Of a stretch of 64,000 bases of DNA, positions 1 through 11,164 are shown in pieces. The stretch is from Haematobia irritans (Eukaryota > Arthropoda > Insecta > Diptera > Muscidae). Location: contig NC_134401.1 in assembly GCF_050003625.1 (NCBI RefSeq), positions 69,048,537 through 69,112,536 of the forward strand. Reading direction: 5' to 3'. The position numbers and the translations under genes were made by a program. Below the pieces are notes generated by a model. That model saw only the letters and a program-made list of their open reading frames with translations. It was not told where the DNA came from and did not search any database. Positions within the stretch are counted from its first letter, which is position 1, and each line of letters begins with the position of its first letter.

Positions 1-938
1 AGACTATTCAGTCCATTGTGATACCACATTAACTAAAACTACCTATTCATATGAGCACTTCTAGTTTTAACCGCTGAACCTTATCGATTATTTTCTTCTG
101 TTGAACCAACCAGATTGTTCCAAAAACATTAGCAGACTGCTTAAGTTAACGTTTTCCAGGTCCGCCAGTAATCTAAAGCTATATGCCCCTAAAATTTGCT
201 TCCGCCTTATACAAAATACAGGACACTTACACAAGAGGTGTTTCATTGATTCCTTTTCCTCCGCATCATGACAGCTCATACAATAGTCATTATACTTTGC
301 ACCAATAGTTTTTGCAAAATCGTCTATCAGGCAGCGACCCGTTATAGCAGATATCAGGAGTGATATCTGCCGTCTCGAGAACACTAGCATATCTAGTGTT
401 CGGTTTAAGTTTAAATGGGGCGATATTTGCTTGGTGTCGTTACAACCCTTGCAATTCTCACATTGAGAGATTTGCGGCAGTCGATGGCCGTTTTCGAGTT
501 AAGGAACAGAGAGTCCAAGGATTTTATTGCAGGTTGACACTCGGAGTATATATTAATGCCAACATATTTTGGAACATGACTTCTCAGCCAATTCACCACC
601 TCTCTTATTGCTAATATTTCAGCCTGAAAAACACTACAAGGATTAGGTAATCTTTTCGCTATTCGAATTTCCAGATCTTTAGAATATACTCCGAAACCCA
701 CTTGTCCATCCAATTTGGAATTCACTGTTGGGAATTAGAGTCTCAAACTTTTTGTCGAAAAGTGGTCTCGCCAAAGTGTAATCCACTACGTTAGGCACAC
801 CTGGCATTATTTTGAGGACCGAACTCTGACCGTAAGTTTTTTCTGACCACAGCGATAGCTCGCGCAACCGCACAGCCGTTGTTGCAGCTGACTGTTTGGT
901 CAAAATGTCTAAAGGCAATAGATGCAGCATGACATTAA

Positions 939-1136
939 CCCTTATATTATGTTGGGGTCATTTGATGACCAATATGGTATTTTTCATCAGCGTATTTCTT
1001 ACTGCTGGAATATAAATAAAAGTTCTTACTAGTCAGTGCGTGAATTGTTGATATGTACTGAATTCTTGCTGAGTAGTAAGAACTTTTAATTATATTCCAA
1101 CAGTAAGAAATACGCTGATCAAAAATACCATATGGG
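939..1136. mobile_element. piggyBac-like MITE, TTAA target duplication
   Basis: A 198-bp insertion interrupts the LINE ORF2. It is bounded on both sides by TTAA (935-938 and 1137-1140), and the uninterrupted LINE copies have a single TTAA here. Ends are CCCTTATATTATG and CCATATGGG. An inner inverted repeat of about 55 bp (around 973-1027 against 1080-1134) would fold as a hairpin with a loop of about 50 bases. The near-palindrome GGTCATTTGATGACC lies near the left end. TTAA duplication is diagnostic of the piggyBac superfamily. No coding capacity. Confidence 0.85.
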
Positions 1137-3019
1137 TTAAGGGAATTTGTTGCCGTCTTACTGAATGCGCCTGAGTACACAAGCACGCCATACGCTGAAC
1201 TTTGTCTAAACTTGTCGGCTGGCGAAGTGCCAGCCACCAGACTACAACACCATATAACATTATAGATTTAACCACTGCCGTGTATAGCCAATGCACAATT
1301 TTTGGTTTTAGTCCCCACTTTTTTCCTATTGCCTTTTTGCACGAGTACAGAGCTACCGTGTTTTTTCTCGCCCTTTCTTCAATAATAAGCTTAAAGTTCA
1401 GCTTCCTGTCCAAAATAACGCCAAGGTATTTTGCACACTCACCAAAGGGAATTTCAATACTCCCCTGGATATGGGCTTAACCGTGGGAGTTTTGCGATCT
1501 TTGCAGTACATGACTAATTCTGTCTTTGCAGAATTTAATCCAAGACCATTCTCTTTCGCCCATTTCTCAGTCATCCGGAGGGCTCTCTGTATAACATCTC
1601 TGATTGTGGATGGGAATTTTCCCCTGACTGCTAGCGCCACATCATCTGCGTATGCCACCACTTTTATCGTTTCTTTTTCTGGGGAAACCGAAGGTTGTTT
1701 GTAGCAACATTCCAAAGAAGAGGTGATAGAACTCCTCCTTAGGGAGTACCTCTGTTCACATACCTTTGTATGCTTGCTTGTCCTAGTGTGTCAGAAATAC
1801 GTCTCTTTGTTAGAAGTTCGTCTAACAGCCAAAGTATACCTGGATCAACATTCAGAGTTGTCAGTCCATTTAATATCGAGCTCGGATGGATGTTATTGAA
1901 CGCCCCTTCGATGTCTAGAAACGCCACGATTGTGTATTCTTTGACAGATAGTGAGCTTTCAATGAACCTGACTAGTTCATTTAATGCGGTCTCAGTAAAC
2001 CTGCACTTCGAGTATTCATGCTGTTGTTTCGAGAGCAAACTTGAATCGACGCTAGTACTAAGATAAATATCTATCATCTTCTCCAGAGTCTTAAGTAGGA
2101 ATGAGGATAAGCTGATTGGTCGGAAATCCTTCGCACTCTAGTGAGAGGCTTTTCCCACTTTAGGTATGAAAACGACTTTTGTTTCCCTCCACTTTCCTGG
2201 AATATATGCTAAATTGATACATCCTATATATATCGCCGACAACCAGGGCATGATTCTGTCAGTCACTGCTTGTAACTCCGCCGGAGTAAGTCCATCAGGT
2301 CCGGTGGATTTGAATGGTCCAAACCTATATAACGCCCATTTTATTCTAGATTCCGATACCATTTCCTCGATAGGAAACGACCGGTGAGCCCCTGTGGCAC
2401 CGCCAGAACATGGTTCAACCGTCTGATTTTCAGGAAAATGTGTGTCCAATAGAACCTCCAGCGTCACCTCAGTGGACGTTGTCCAAATGCCCTCCGATGT
2501 TTTAATGAAACCTGGAGCGGAGTTCGTGGACGCTAGTACCTTCCGTAGACTTGAAGCCTCGGACGTATTCTCAATACTGCTGCAGTAAACATTCCAAAAG
2601 TTATGCTGAGCCTTTCTCAGTTCTCGCTTGTATCCTCTCAGATTCCTCCTGTAAGCGTCCCAATCCTCAGGAGCTCTGGCGGACTGTGCTTTGTTAAAGA
2701 GCTTCCTGCAGAATTTCCTCATATTACTTAACTCCGTAGACCACCATGGTGGTCGATTTTTCCCCCTTGGCTTCCCTCTAGGGCATGCAGCTTTCAGTGA
2801 GATGTTTACGGCCTTAGTAATCCGCTCCACTTCGTGTTCGATATCTAGCACATTTCTCACATTTGTCTCTGTTATTTTCGGTATCATCATATTGAACGAT
2901 TCCCTATACCTATTCCCGTCAGTTTTCCAAACATTTGGCGGAAATATGGTCTTGGTGGCATGAACGTCAAATTTGAAACTGATGTAGCGATGATCTGAGA
3001 AGCTGTGTTCACTTAAAAC

Positions 3020-4353
3020 GTTGTGGAAGAATTCCTACGTTGTGGAAGAATTCATTTATCATTCCGCTATTTAAAAATGGAAGCAAGTCAGATATTACGA
3101 TTTATAGATGCATTGCTAAATTAAGTGCTATTGCAAAACTGTTGGAGAAAATTATTTCTGATATTTTGAATCATCAAGTCTCCTCTCTTCTATCGCCTAA
3201 ACAACACGGCTTCCGTAAATCTTGTTCGACCATAACAAATATCTTGGAATTGACTACAATGGTTAATGAAGGCTTTAGAGATCGTTTACAGACTGATGTC
3301 ATTTATACTGATTTTAGTAAGGCGTTTGACAAAGTAAACCATTCACTTTTACTGTACAAACTGCATCGCATGGGCTTCAGTGAATTAATGGTATCCTGGT
3401 TTGAAAGTTATATAAAGAATCGTACACAATTTGTAGTATTTGATAACATTATTTCAAAATCAATACATGTGCCTTCTGGTGTTCCACAAGGCAGTCATCT
3501 TGGCCCTCTATTGTTCTGCTTATTTATAAATGACCTTCCATCAGCCATTAAATATGGTTACACTCTCATGTATGCTGACGATGTTAAAATTATAAAGGTT
3601 ATTCGGAATAGTGATGACCAATCCTTACTCCAATCTGATCTGAATAGCATGTACAGATGGTGCTCATCAAATATGATGGAACTGAACATAAGGAAATGCA
3701 AGCATATCTCTTTTTATAGATTAAATTATATCGACACGAATTATAACTTGAATGGCACAACGCTTAAAACTGTTGAATCCTTTAAAGATCTTCGAATACT
3801 TTTGGATCGCAGGCTAAATTTTAGATCTCACATTTCTATGGCTGTAAATAAGGCCTATGGATCATTTGGATTTGTCAAGCGCTGGAGTAAGGAATTTTCT
3901 GACCCGTTTGTTACAAGAAACTTATATACTTCACTTGTGCATCCTATCCTGGAATATGGATCTGTAATTTGGGACCCACAGTACCAAATTCATTGCAATC
4001 GTATTGAATCTGTTCAGAAACAATTTTTACTGTTTTGTTTACGTCGGTAAATCTGACTTCCTTATTAACAGCATATCATTCAATGTACCCTTTAGACCTA
4101 CCCGCAACTTTGAACTGCTCCACATTCAATACTTTCGAACGAATTTTGAAAACAACGATCTACTTCGCCGTCTTTGTAAAGAATTCAATAAATTTTATTA
4201 TTATCTTGATTTGTCAGAAGAGAAATACAATGTAAAGAAAAAGATAACATTATTATTAAATACTTGATATATTAACGAACGATATGTATATAATGTAATA
4301 TATTACTGTTAGTCTGTAAGGGTTTAATCCATAGATGAAAATAATAAAAAAAA
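3020..4353 (+). mobile_element. 5'-truncated Jockey/CR1-type LINE inserted antisense in LOA copy A
   Basis: This block has no counterpart in the other LOA copies and sits exactly where they read continuously. It carries a reverse transcriptase ORF on the plus strand, an AATAATAAAA signal and a short poly-A at 4341-4352, so it is a retroposed 3' fragment. A possible AAAAC target duplication flanks it. A 19-base segment starting GTTGTGGAAGAATTC is repeated in tandem at the 5' junction (about 3020-3055), a typical footprint of abortive reverse transcription. Confidence 0.8.
3040..4267 (+). pseudogene. Reverse transcriptase fragment of Jockey/CR1-type LINE
   Basis: An open frame of 336 codons (3040-4050) holds a reverse transcriptase palm. 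It has the DFSKAFDKVNH block, the SGVPQGSHLGPLLF block and the catalytic YADD at 3571-3582. After a stop at 4050 the LINE-like C-terminal sequence continues in another frame to 4267, which I read as a frameshift plus deletion. Endonuclease and ORF1 are absent because of 5' truncation. The clade is uncertain; the motifs suit the Jockey/CR1 group. The poly-A tail favours Jockey over CR1. Confidence 0.8.
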
Positions 4354-5163
4354 AACCTGCCACTCAGATATCATTTCATTCAGTTCTTGCGAGGCCAAGG
4401 TGATGTCCAAAACCTCTTGCCTGTTTTTAGTGACAAAGGTTGGGGCATCTCCCTTGTTGCAAACTACCAGATTAGTACGCAAAGTAAACTCTATTAGCGA
4501 CTCTCCCCTTGCATTAGTATCACTACTTCCCCATATGCTATGATGCGCATTCGCATCATAGCTCGACTAAGGTCTTAACGGCACATGGAGGCATCTCCCT
4601 GTCATGTCCCATGTAGACCGAAGATACCCAATATTTGCATTTGGCTATTTCTAAATTGGCAACGACAGTGTCTGCATTGTACATTGAAGGAAGCAGAAAC
4701 AAGTTAAGCTCGTTTTTAGCAATTATACAGGCTCGATTTACATTATTACCAGTATATTGCAATAGTTTGAACCCCGGAGTACTTAATTCACATATTATGT
4801 TTCTATAAACATATGGTTCTTGAATAAGAACTATGTCTATGTCCCCTTTCATCAGGAGAACTTTTAAGGCAGCACATGCAGCCTTACAATGATGAAGATT
4901 TATCTGGAGGATCCGTAGGACCATCGATATTTTCAACAACCGTCACATCAGCCGCTTCAATCGAGTCATCAAGAATGTCCTCTTCAGAGATCGCGGTGAC
5001 TCTCGCAATAACCATAGGTTCACTTTGGTGAGTTCTGAGGCTGTAGAAACCTCTTCTCGCATACGGTGTATATCCATGTCTTCAACTTTGGTATCTCCCT
5101 CGACTTCGCAAGAGGATCCGCTTACTTCTGATTCAGACAGAGGCTTGTCCATTTCTGAATCCT

Positions 5164-6090
5164 TTAGCTGATCGTTTTATATACCTTCATTTGGATATAA
5201 TGAAAGCCATAACATACACGGCCCTGGAACTTTGCTAGATGTGGCAAAGACTGAGTGTTCAATATAAACACTGCATGCCGTCTTGGTCCATCCACTTCAT
5301 CCAAACGGCCAACCTTCCAATCAGCTGTTAGAAGGTATGGATTGCATCGTTTCAGTCTATTTAAAATAGATTCAGGATCAAAAGGGTTTGCAGGTATCCA
5401 CGCATGTGCTCTAGGTCTAGCCGGTATGTCTTTATTCTCGACTAACTCTAGAGCAGCTCCTTCCCAAACTTCACCAATTAGTATCAGAGCAGCTTTAAGA
5501 CATTCTATAGACCTCTGGTCCTCAAATGCGACTAGCTTAAATCGTCCTTCATACCAACCAGCCTCTTGTTGTCGAGGATCTGGAAACTTTTCCAGCACCT
5601 GTGAGTCGACATTCTCAATTTCCCCCCATTTTTGCTTTGGAACCACACCATCCAATGCTCCTTTATTAATGATAGCCATCACAAGGCTGTATTTAGCAAC
5701 TGAGGCAAACGATCTTTGATCCCTTTTGGAGGATGGCAGCTCATCCGGTGATCGTTCCCTTTTTCCAGCCTCAAGAATTCCTTGAGCCCATTTTAAGGAA
5801 TCGCTTTGTTTAACCGACAGCGTGCTTGGGTCGACTTATCCTAACTTCTTTAGGATAAACAAAGCGTTGCTGCGTTCATTGAATCTCTTTCGCGAGGGAT
5901 TACCTCCTTTTGATGTCGTTACCTTAGAAAAAGTTCGACTTGTCAAATTGTCGAAACCTGTCGACCCGTCTACAGGTCTACTAATTGGACCTAACTCTTG
6001 GTCATTGCCCAAATTTATAACTCCAGTCGATACCCGTCCACTGGGCCCTGAAGTTAGCAACCCAGTGGATGACTTTGAATTTCGCTGCAT
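5164..6090 (-). pseudogene. LOA LINE ORF1 (DUF4780-like), broken
   Basis: Two fragments (6090-5836 and 5682-5164) match ORF1 of copy B. The first is the low-complexity N-terminus. The second is the conserved domain with WYEGRFKLVAF, IGEVWEGAALELVE and RPRAHAWIPANP. The resemblance to DUF4780 is from memory of the family; ORF1 products of this kind are thought to bind element RNA. Stops and frameshifts separate the fragments and the tail is further shifted (5152-4943). Not functional. Confidence 0.82.
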
Positions 6091-6195
6091 GGTGGCTTAA
6101 TATCCCACCACACTTGAAATTCTTAGTAGGTACCTATTACGATGAGTTTATCCGCTATTAAAAAACACGTCCGTTCCGTTCGACGGTTGAATAGG

Positions 6196-6789
6196 ATAAA
6201 CTTATATCTTAAAACGAAAATGTTAATTACAATTTTGTCAGAGAGACTTATGCCCTGTTCCTGTATATCGTACGGAAACCCATTCGAAAGAAAGACAATC
6301 GCTCGAATTGGAATGAATTTGGGGTTTTCTGCTTTTGAAAGTTCGTTTCGTATGTATGAGAACACAGTGATTATCAAAAAATTTTTTTACTTTTATCTTG
6401 ATACATATTGTATATTGAGGAACCAAAATCAATTTTCTTTCGCTTGGAATACGTAAGAAAGATTTCTTTCGATATACAGGAACAACGCATTAGTTTTCGA
6501 GATATCTATCGTTAAAAAATTAAACAATTCAACAGTTTTGGAGAAATGGCTCATTTTCTCACAATTTAACAAAAAAAGTGTATATTGGGTATAAGTAGCG
6601 TATTTTAAAGAGAAAATGTCTTTTTTCAAAAAGCTTAGTTTCAAATGTTAATATTTCAATTGCAAAAATTGACTTAATATGCACTTGGTTTCTTAAATTT
6701 TGTACAAAATGCAGTCGTTTTCCCTAAAAATTTTAAAATATTTAAATTTTCAAGGATCGATATCTCGAAAACTAAGCCTATCTGACTAA
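6196..6789. repeat. AT-rich dispersed repeat with CCTGTTCCTGTATAT MITE
   Basis: No gene seen. A small inverted-repeat element lies at about 6254-6485: it begins CCTGTTCCTGTATATCG and ends CGATATACAGGAACA, and a related copy is at 9900-10077. The rest contains the dispersed motif TATCTCGAAAACTAAG (also near 10870, 10980, 22625 and 36045). The Harbinger element appears to have inserted into this dispersed repeat, which resumes after 10760. Confidence 0.6.
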
Positions 6790-7090
6790 GGGCCGGTTTC
6801 TCATACGGCGGTTATATTTTATCGGATCGATATTCCTCTTGTTAATGACATTTGTTTTTCTGAATGTATGCTTAGTACTAATCCTGCCTATAAGTCACTA
6901 ACCGGAAGATGGGCTCCGGTTAGTAACTTATCGACCCGATAAATACAAACATATGATCTGTCTGATCAGCTGTTTAAATTTGTTTACCGCGGTTTTTGAT
7001 AATAATTTCTTAATTAATAACGAGTGTAGTGTTTGGCATGAATAAAAGAATTTTTGATATTTCTATGGAAAATATATATATATATATTCT

Positions 7091-8137
7091 ATGGAAAATA
7101 TAATGGATGATGCCGAACCACGTGTGCATTCTGCGAGACTTTATAAATGTAGACCAAATTACATTTCTGAAATGGATGATAAAGAGTTTATGAAGAGATT
7201 TAGAATATCGGAAAAACCTTTTTTTACATCCTCATTAAAATCAAAAATCAGTTAAAGTCTGCTACTGGCAGGTAAGATAAAATACCAAAGTTCTTGTTCC
7301 CATAGTTTCAATGTACTTTTCCTAGGAATCACGCAATTACGCCTGATCTCAAACTTTTACTGGCCCTTCGCTTCTATGCAAGTGGAAGTTTTCTTATAAC
7401 CGTTGGAGATTTTTGTATAGTAAGCATACCAACAGCCAGTCGATGTGTGAAAGAAGTGTCCAGTGCCATCGCATCCTTGTCGAAAGAATACATTAAATTT
7501 GAACATGATACATTGCAACAAACAATATCAGACTTTTATAAAAGTGCAAAATTTCCAAAAGTAATTGGAGCAATTGACTGTACACACATACGTATACAAT
7601 CTCCAGGCGGCGACGATGCAGAAATTTTTAGAAATAGAAAGGGATACTTCTCTCTTAATGTACAGGCGATTTGTAATGCCAAATCTAATGTTTGAAGACA
7701 TTGTCGCTCGATGGCCAGGATCATCTCACGATAGCAATATATTCAATAACAGCAAAATTAAATTTAGATTGGACAACGAAGAGTTTCGAAACTGCTATAT
7801 TTTAGGCGATAGTGGATACAAGGTATCAAACTACATGATGACTCCCATAACGGAAAGCGAAAAATTGTACAATGAGTCACAAATAAGGACAAGAAATGTT
7901 GTTGAAAGAAGCTTTGGAGTTTGGAAACGTCGATTTCCAGTACTATCTATGGGTCTGAGGTTAAAATTAAGCACCACAATGAGCGTGATTATTGCGTGCG
8001 CAGTGTTACACAACATTGCTATAGTACAGAAAGAGGCCGACCCTCCCGAAGAACACTTACCCTTGCCTGTCGAGACCTGGAATGAAGATGAATCATCATT
8101 CGAAATAACAGGAATGCTTATGCTAGAACAGCATTGA
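7091..8137 (+). pseudogene. Harbinger (HARBI1-like) DDE transposase, two frameshifts
   Basis: Read with one intron (7272-7325, GTAAG...CTAG, 54 bp) the region gives about 330 residues of a HARBI1-type nuclease. The start at 7091 gives MENIMDDAEPRVHS and runs into the N-terminal helical region. The catalytic triad is visible: Asp in GAIDCTH (about 7577), Asp in LGDSGY (about 7808) and Glu in VERSFG (about 7914). The frame breaks twice: one T appears missing in the T run near 7220, and one A appears extra near 7687. Both are at homopolymers, so they could be assembly errors. In this family the enzyme cuts and integrates the element together with the Myb-like protein, usually in the nucleus. Confidence 0.85.
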
Positions 8138-8413
8138 TTTCCAGCTATTTCGGAAGGTACTTTTTATTTGCAAATTTTTATAGTTTTAAACTAATATTGT
8201 ACATATTTCAGCCTTTAACAAAAACTTCAAAATCTATCATTAGTACGAATAAACGTTTAATAAAAACTTAACATTTGTTCTTCAATTTTTTATTGTACAT
8301 ATTTCAGCCTTTAACAAAAACTTAAACATCTATCATTAGTATGAATAAACGTTTAATAAAAACTTAACATTTTTTCTTCAATTTTAAATTGAATAAAAGT
8401 TTTGGTTTGATTA
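8138..8413. repeat. Harbinger internal region with short tandem duplication
   Basis: Untranslated sequence after the transposase. A segment of about 95 bases (TTGTACATATTTCAGCC... through AATAAACG, TTTAATAAAAACTTAAC) occurs twice in tandem, around 8196-8290 and 8292-8390. Each copy contains AATAAA-type signals suitable for a transposase mRNA end. Confidence 0.5.
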
Positions 8414-9370
8414 CACAGTGCAACACAAAAAATCCGAACAAAAAATCACTTATCCTCGATGAGAGGATGTCTGGATTTTGCTAGATCGGTTGCCGTTCGT
8501 CTTTTATGAGCATCTCAAGTTTTGTCGCCAACTTCGATTTTGAGCACTGTTTGCAATTTTCGTATGACCATAGCTGGAAAAATGCTTTGAATTCATTTTT
8601 GAGGTATTCATAATAGTTGAAGCTCTTGACTTGGCCAACAAAAGTGCTGGATATAATAAGTTAGAAAATGTTAATCTTCATGCTAAAAATCGCAAAAATG
8701 TCGATAAAATTGTCACTTTTGTCACCGATTTTTCGGTTTTTCGACTACAGCTCCTGAACTATGAAATTTTGAACAATTTTGTAGTACACGCCAAATGCAT
8801 ATGACCACTTCTTGTTACGAATTTTGCCATACTAATGTGATTAATATTAATTCTTAACAACATCAATAACAAAAACGACAAATACACTTTTGTTTTGTTG
8901 TTTCGTATACAAAAAACGAAAAATAAAGAATAAAATTGCAAACAGAATATCAAGGAGTGGTTATATGAATTTGGCATGTACTACAAAGTTGTTCATAATG
9001 TTATACGTTTTGTCCCTTAACTGTTTGGTAAAATTTTCAACAGTTTAGGAACTATAGTCGAAAAACCGAAAAAATCGGTGATAAAAGTGGTAATTTTATC
9101 GACAATTTTGAGATTTTGAACTTGAAGATGAATATTTTCGACCTTAATATATATTTTTATTGGCCGTGTCAAGAGCTTCAACTTTGCTGAATACGTCAAA
9201 AATGAATTGACAGCATCTTTTGAGCTATGGCCATATGAAAATTGGAAAAAAGACAAACGGCAACCAATCTGGCAAAATCCACAAATTACTTTTCTCCTCT
9301 CATCGTGTACTCTCCACTGGTATAAGTGATTTTTTTTTGGAGACAAAAAGTGGAATTTTGCGTCATAGTG
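8414..9370. mobile_element. 957-bp foldback element nested in Harbinger
   Basis: Two imperfect inverted arms of about 400 bp (8414-8815 and 8960-9370) surround an AT-rich centre. Ends CACAGTGCAACAC and, inverted, CACTATGACGCAAAA are flanked by TTA on both sides (8411-8413, 9371-9373). Recognisable paired blocks include GAAGCTCTTGAC against GTCAAGAGCTTC and CGATTTTTCGGTTTTTCGAC against its complement. No coding potential. A further related fragment is near 25780-25940. Confidence 0.75.
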
Positions 9371-9419
9371 TTATTATACTTACAAACTAAATAATATTGG
9401 GAAAAATACTTAGTAAAAA

Positions 9420-10559
9420 TTACATTGTGAGGCGACGTTTTTTTTCTTCAAATTCCAACTGAAGTAGTTCATTTTTGTATTGAATTGACTGTAGTTCATA
9501 CTTATGCTTCTCGTCAGCTCTCAAATTTTCATTTTCATAAAATTTCTGTTGTATTTGAATTAGCTTTATCTTTTCTTCTTCCATCGTAGGCTTTCTTCGC
9601 GGGGTTTTAGTTGATTGAAGTTTTTTCGAAACTTTTTCTTTAAGTACCATGAGGTTCCACTTAGGTGCAGCGTCTTCAACATACTCTACCTCATCGTATA
9701 CATCATTGGAATTTTCCTATAGATGCATATACATGCGTGAAAAACAGTAATATATTTTAATATAACTGCTTATTACCTCTTCCAAATAGCACTCAACAAC
9801 TTCCGACGTTTCTTCATTGTACATAGATTCGTTATTGTTTTCTGAAATAGAAAAGACCATATTGAAAATTGCGCAAAGAAATGTAATTAATGTCATTTAC
9901 GCCCTGTTCCTGTATATTGTACAAAAACACGATTGTAAGAAAAGCACTAAATTATTTTTTTTTGTATTTTTGAATGTTTGAATGTTTGTTTCGTTTGTGT
10001 GAGAATCATCGATTATCAAAAATGTGCATTTTCAAGTGGCTCAAGATTTTATTCGCTCTCGTTATATACAGGAAAAGGTCATTTATAAAAAATCTCCTCA
10101 TATAAACAACTCACAATCACAAGTGTTCCAATTAGGTAGATTTTAGAATATTCATACTCAACATATTTACTTACCATCATTGTCAAAAGGGTTATATAGC
10201 CCTGTGCCCGATTGACCAATCATTCCAGAAATTTTTTCTGATATCGCTGATACAGATGAATTTGCGCGAACTCCTCCTCCGGTTCGGTATGTTTCCCTTT
10301 TTTCGGCGGCGAGCTCCACTTTTGTTTGCCTTTTTAAATTTTCATACTTGTCTCGGAGAGCCTTCCATGGACGAATTTCTCCTGTTTGACTGGAAAACTG
10401 TTGAGAAAGTTTTTCCCAAGCATCCGCTTTCTGTTTCCATGTGACGGCATCCGACTTCTTGTTCTCTAGCACGGCTTTATTTTCTTCAACGAGCTCTATG
10501 AGTAATGTTTCTTCTGTTGCAGTGAAATTTTTCCCACGCTTTCTTTTTTGTTGGTTCAT
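9420..10559 (-). CDS. Harbinger accessory Myb/SANT-like DNA-binding protein, 3 exons
   Basis: Exons 10559-10175, 9841-9777 and 9716-9420 have consensus sites (donors GTAAG at 10174 and GTAAT at 9776; acceptors TTTCAG and CTATAG) and join in frame to 248 residues. The start MNQQKRKRGKNFTATEE leads into a Myb/SANT-like trihelix of about 80 residues with spaced tryptophans (VTWKQKADAW, RPWKALRDKY). The middle is acidic. The C-terminus is a charged helix (KIKLIQIQQKFYENENL) likely to form a coiled coil. The gene sits beside and opposite the transposase inside one TIR pair, so it is the second Harbinger protein, which in studied members helps import the transposase and bind the ends. The whole frame is open, unlike the transposase. 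A 178-bp MITE lies in intron 1. Confidence 0.85.
9900..10077. mobile_element. 178-bp MITE in intron 1 of the Myb-like gene
   Basis: Begins CGCCCTGTTCCTGTATAT and ends ATATACAGGAAAAG. It is flanked by an exact 8-bp duplication GTCATTTA (9892-9899 and 10078-10085), which suggests a hAT-type transposase in trans. It is related to the copy at about 6254-6485. Confidence 0.75.
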
Positions 10560-10759
10560 TGTTTATACTTCACAAATTCATAAAACAGATGATGGAGTTG
10601 TAATATTGCCATATTTCGCAAATCGTTGCCACATTTTTATACTTAACTTTTGAATGAGTATGAGAAATCCATATTAGTTAACATGCAGTTTAAACTAACG
10701 ATAAATTAAAGTACTTGTTAGTTATCACCTACTTTATCAGGACTATGAGAAACCGGCCC

Positions 10760-11164
10760 TAAATTTTGTGCTTAACATTTTCTCTTTAAAATGTACTATT
10801 TATATCCAATATGACTTTTTTAATTTTGTAACAAGTGCAGCCATTTTTCCAAAAAATGTTCATGCATTGGTATCTCGAAAACTAAACGTTTTTGACCAAA
10901 TGTTTACTTAACATTTTATCTTTAAAATACGCTGTCTATACCGAATATACATTTCAATTCTCAAAGAAGGACATCTCGAAAACTAAGCCTTTTTGATAAA
11001 ATTGTTATGTATCTTTAAAATTAAATTTTGTACAAAATGTAGCCATTTTTCCAAAAAATGTTAAATATGTCTGTTTTAAATTTAGAATTTTAGTGGGAAA
11101 AATTAAAGAATTATCGTACAAAGAAGCACCAAAATGTATATAATTGTAATTGTAACTTGATTTA
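10760..11164. repeat. Dispersed AT-rich repeat, continuation of 6196-6789
   Basis: No gene seen. The stretch repeats TATCTCGAAAACTAA and CATTTTCTCTTTAAAAT-type motifs two or three times, matching the sequence left of the Harbinger insertion. Confidence 0.5.

Larger units (their letters stand above)
88..4924 (-). pseudogene. LOA LINE ORF2 (endonuclease, reverse transcriptase, RNase H), broken
   Basis: Fragments in several frames read in order on the minus strand: endonuclease start (4924-4556, MVLRILQINLHHCK), linker and RT N-terminus (2890-2138), RT palm (2077-1398, with a YADD box near 1650), RT thumb/connection (1413-1150), RNase H pieces (930-411) and the terminal Cys/His-rich segment (390-88, with YCMSCHD). 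An intact ORF2 would copy element RNA into DNA at a nicked target. This copy cannot be translated because stops and frameshifts separate nearly every block, and two foreign insertions split it. Identity comes from near-identity to the better-preserved ORF2 at 13108-16582. Confidence 0.88.
1..6195 (-). mobile_element. LOA-type non-LTR retrotransposon, copy A (degraded)
   Basis: The stretch aligns along its length with two other copies in the window (11824-16582 plus, 46321-51115 minus). Its 3' end lies just off the left edge, since position 1 matches copy C about 56 bases inside that copy's 3' end. The 5' end is near 6195, where the TCCGTTCGACGGTTGAAT motif common to all three copies ends. It carries many frameshifts and deletions, for example about 190 bases missing near 465 relative to copy C and about 45 near 4556. 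Two insertions interrupt it: a piggyBac-like MITE (939-1136) and an antisense LINE fragment (about 3020-4353). It is the oldest-looking of the three copies. Confidence 0.9.
6790..10759. mobile_element. PIF/Harbinger DNA transposon, about 4 kb
   Basis: Terminal inverted repeats GGGCCGGTTTCTCATA and TATGAGAAACCGGCCC (one or two mismatches) bound a 3970-bp element flanked by TAA on both sides (6787-6789 and 10760-10762), the 3-bp target duplication typical of Harbinger. It carries the usual two genes in convergent orientation: a DDE transposase (plus) and a Myb/SANT-like partner (minus). Two smaller elements are nested inside (8414-9370 and 9900-10077). A 126-bp MITE with nearly the same ends lies at 26859-26984. 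Confidence 0.9.
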
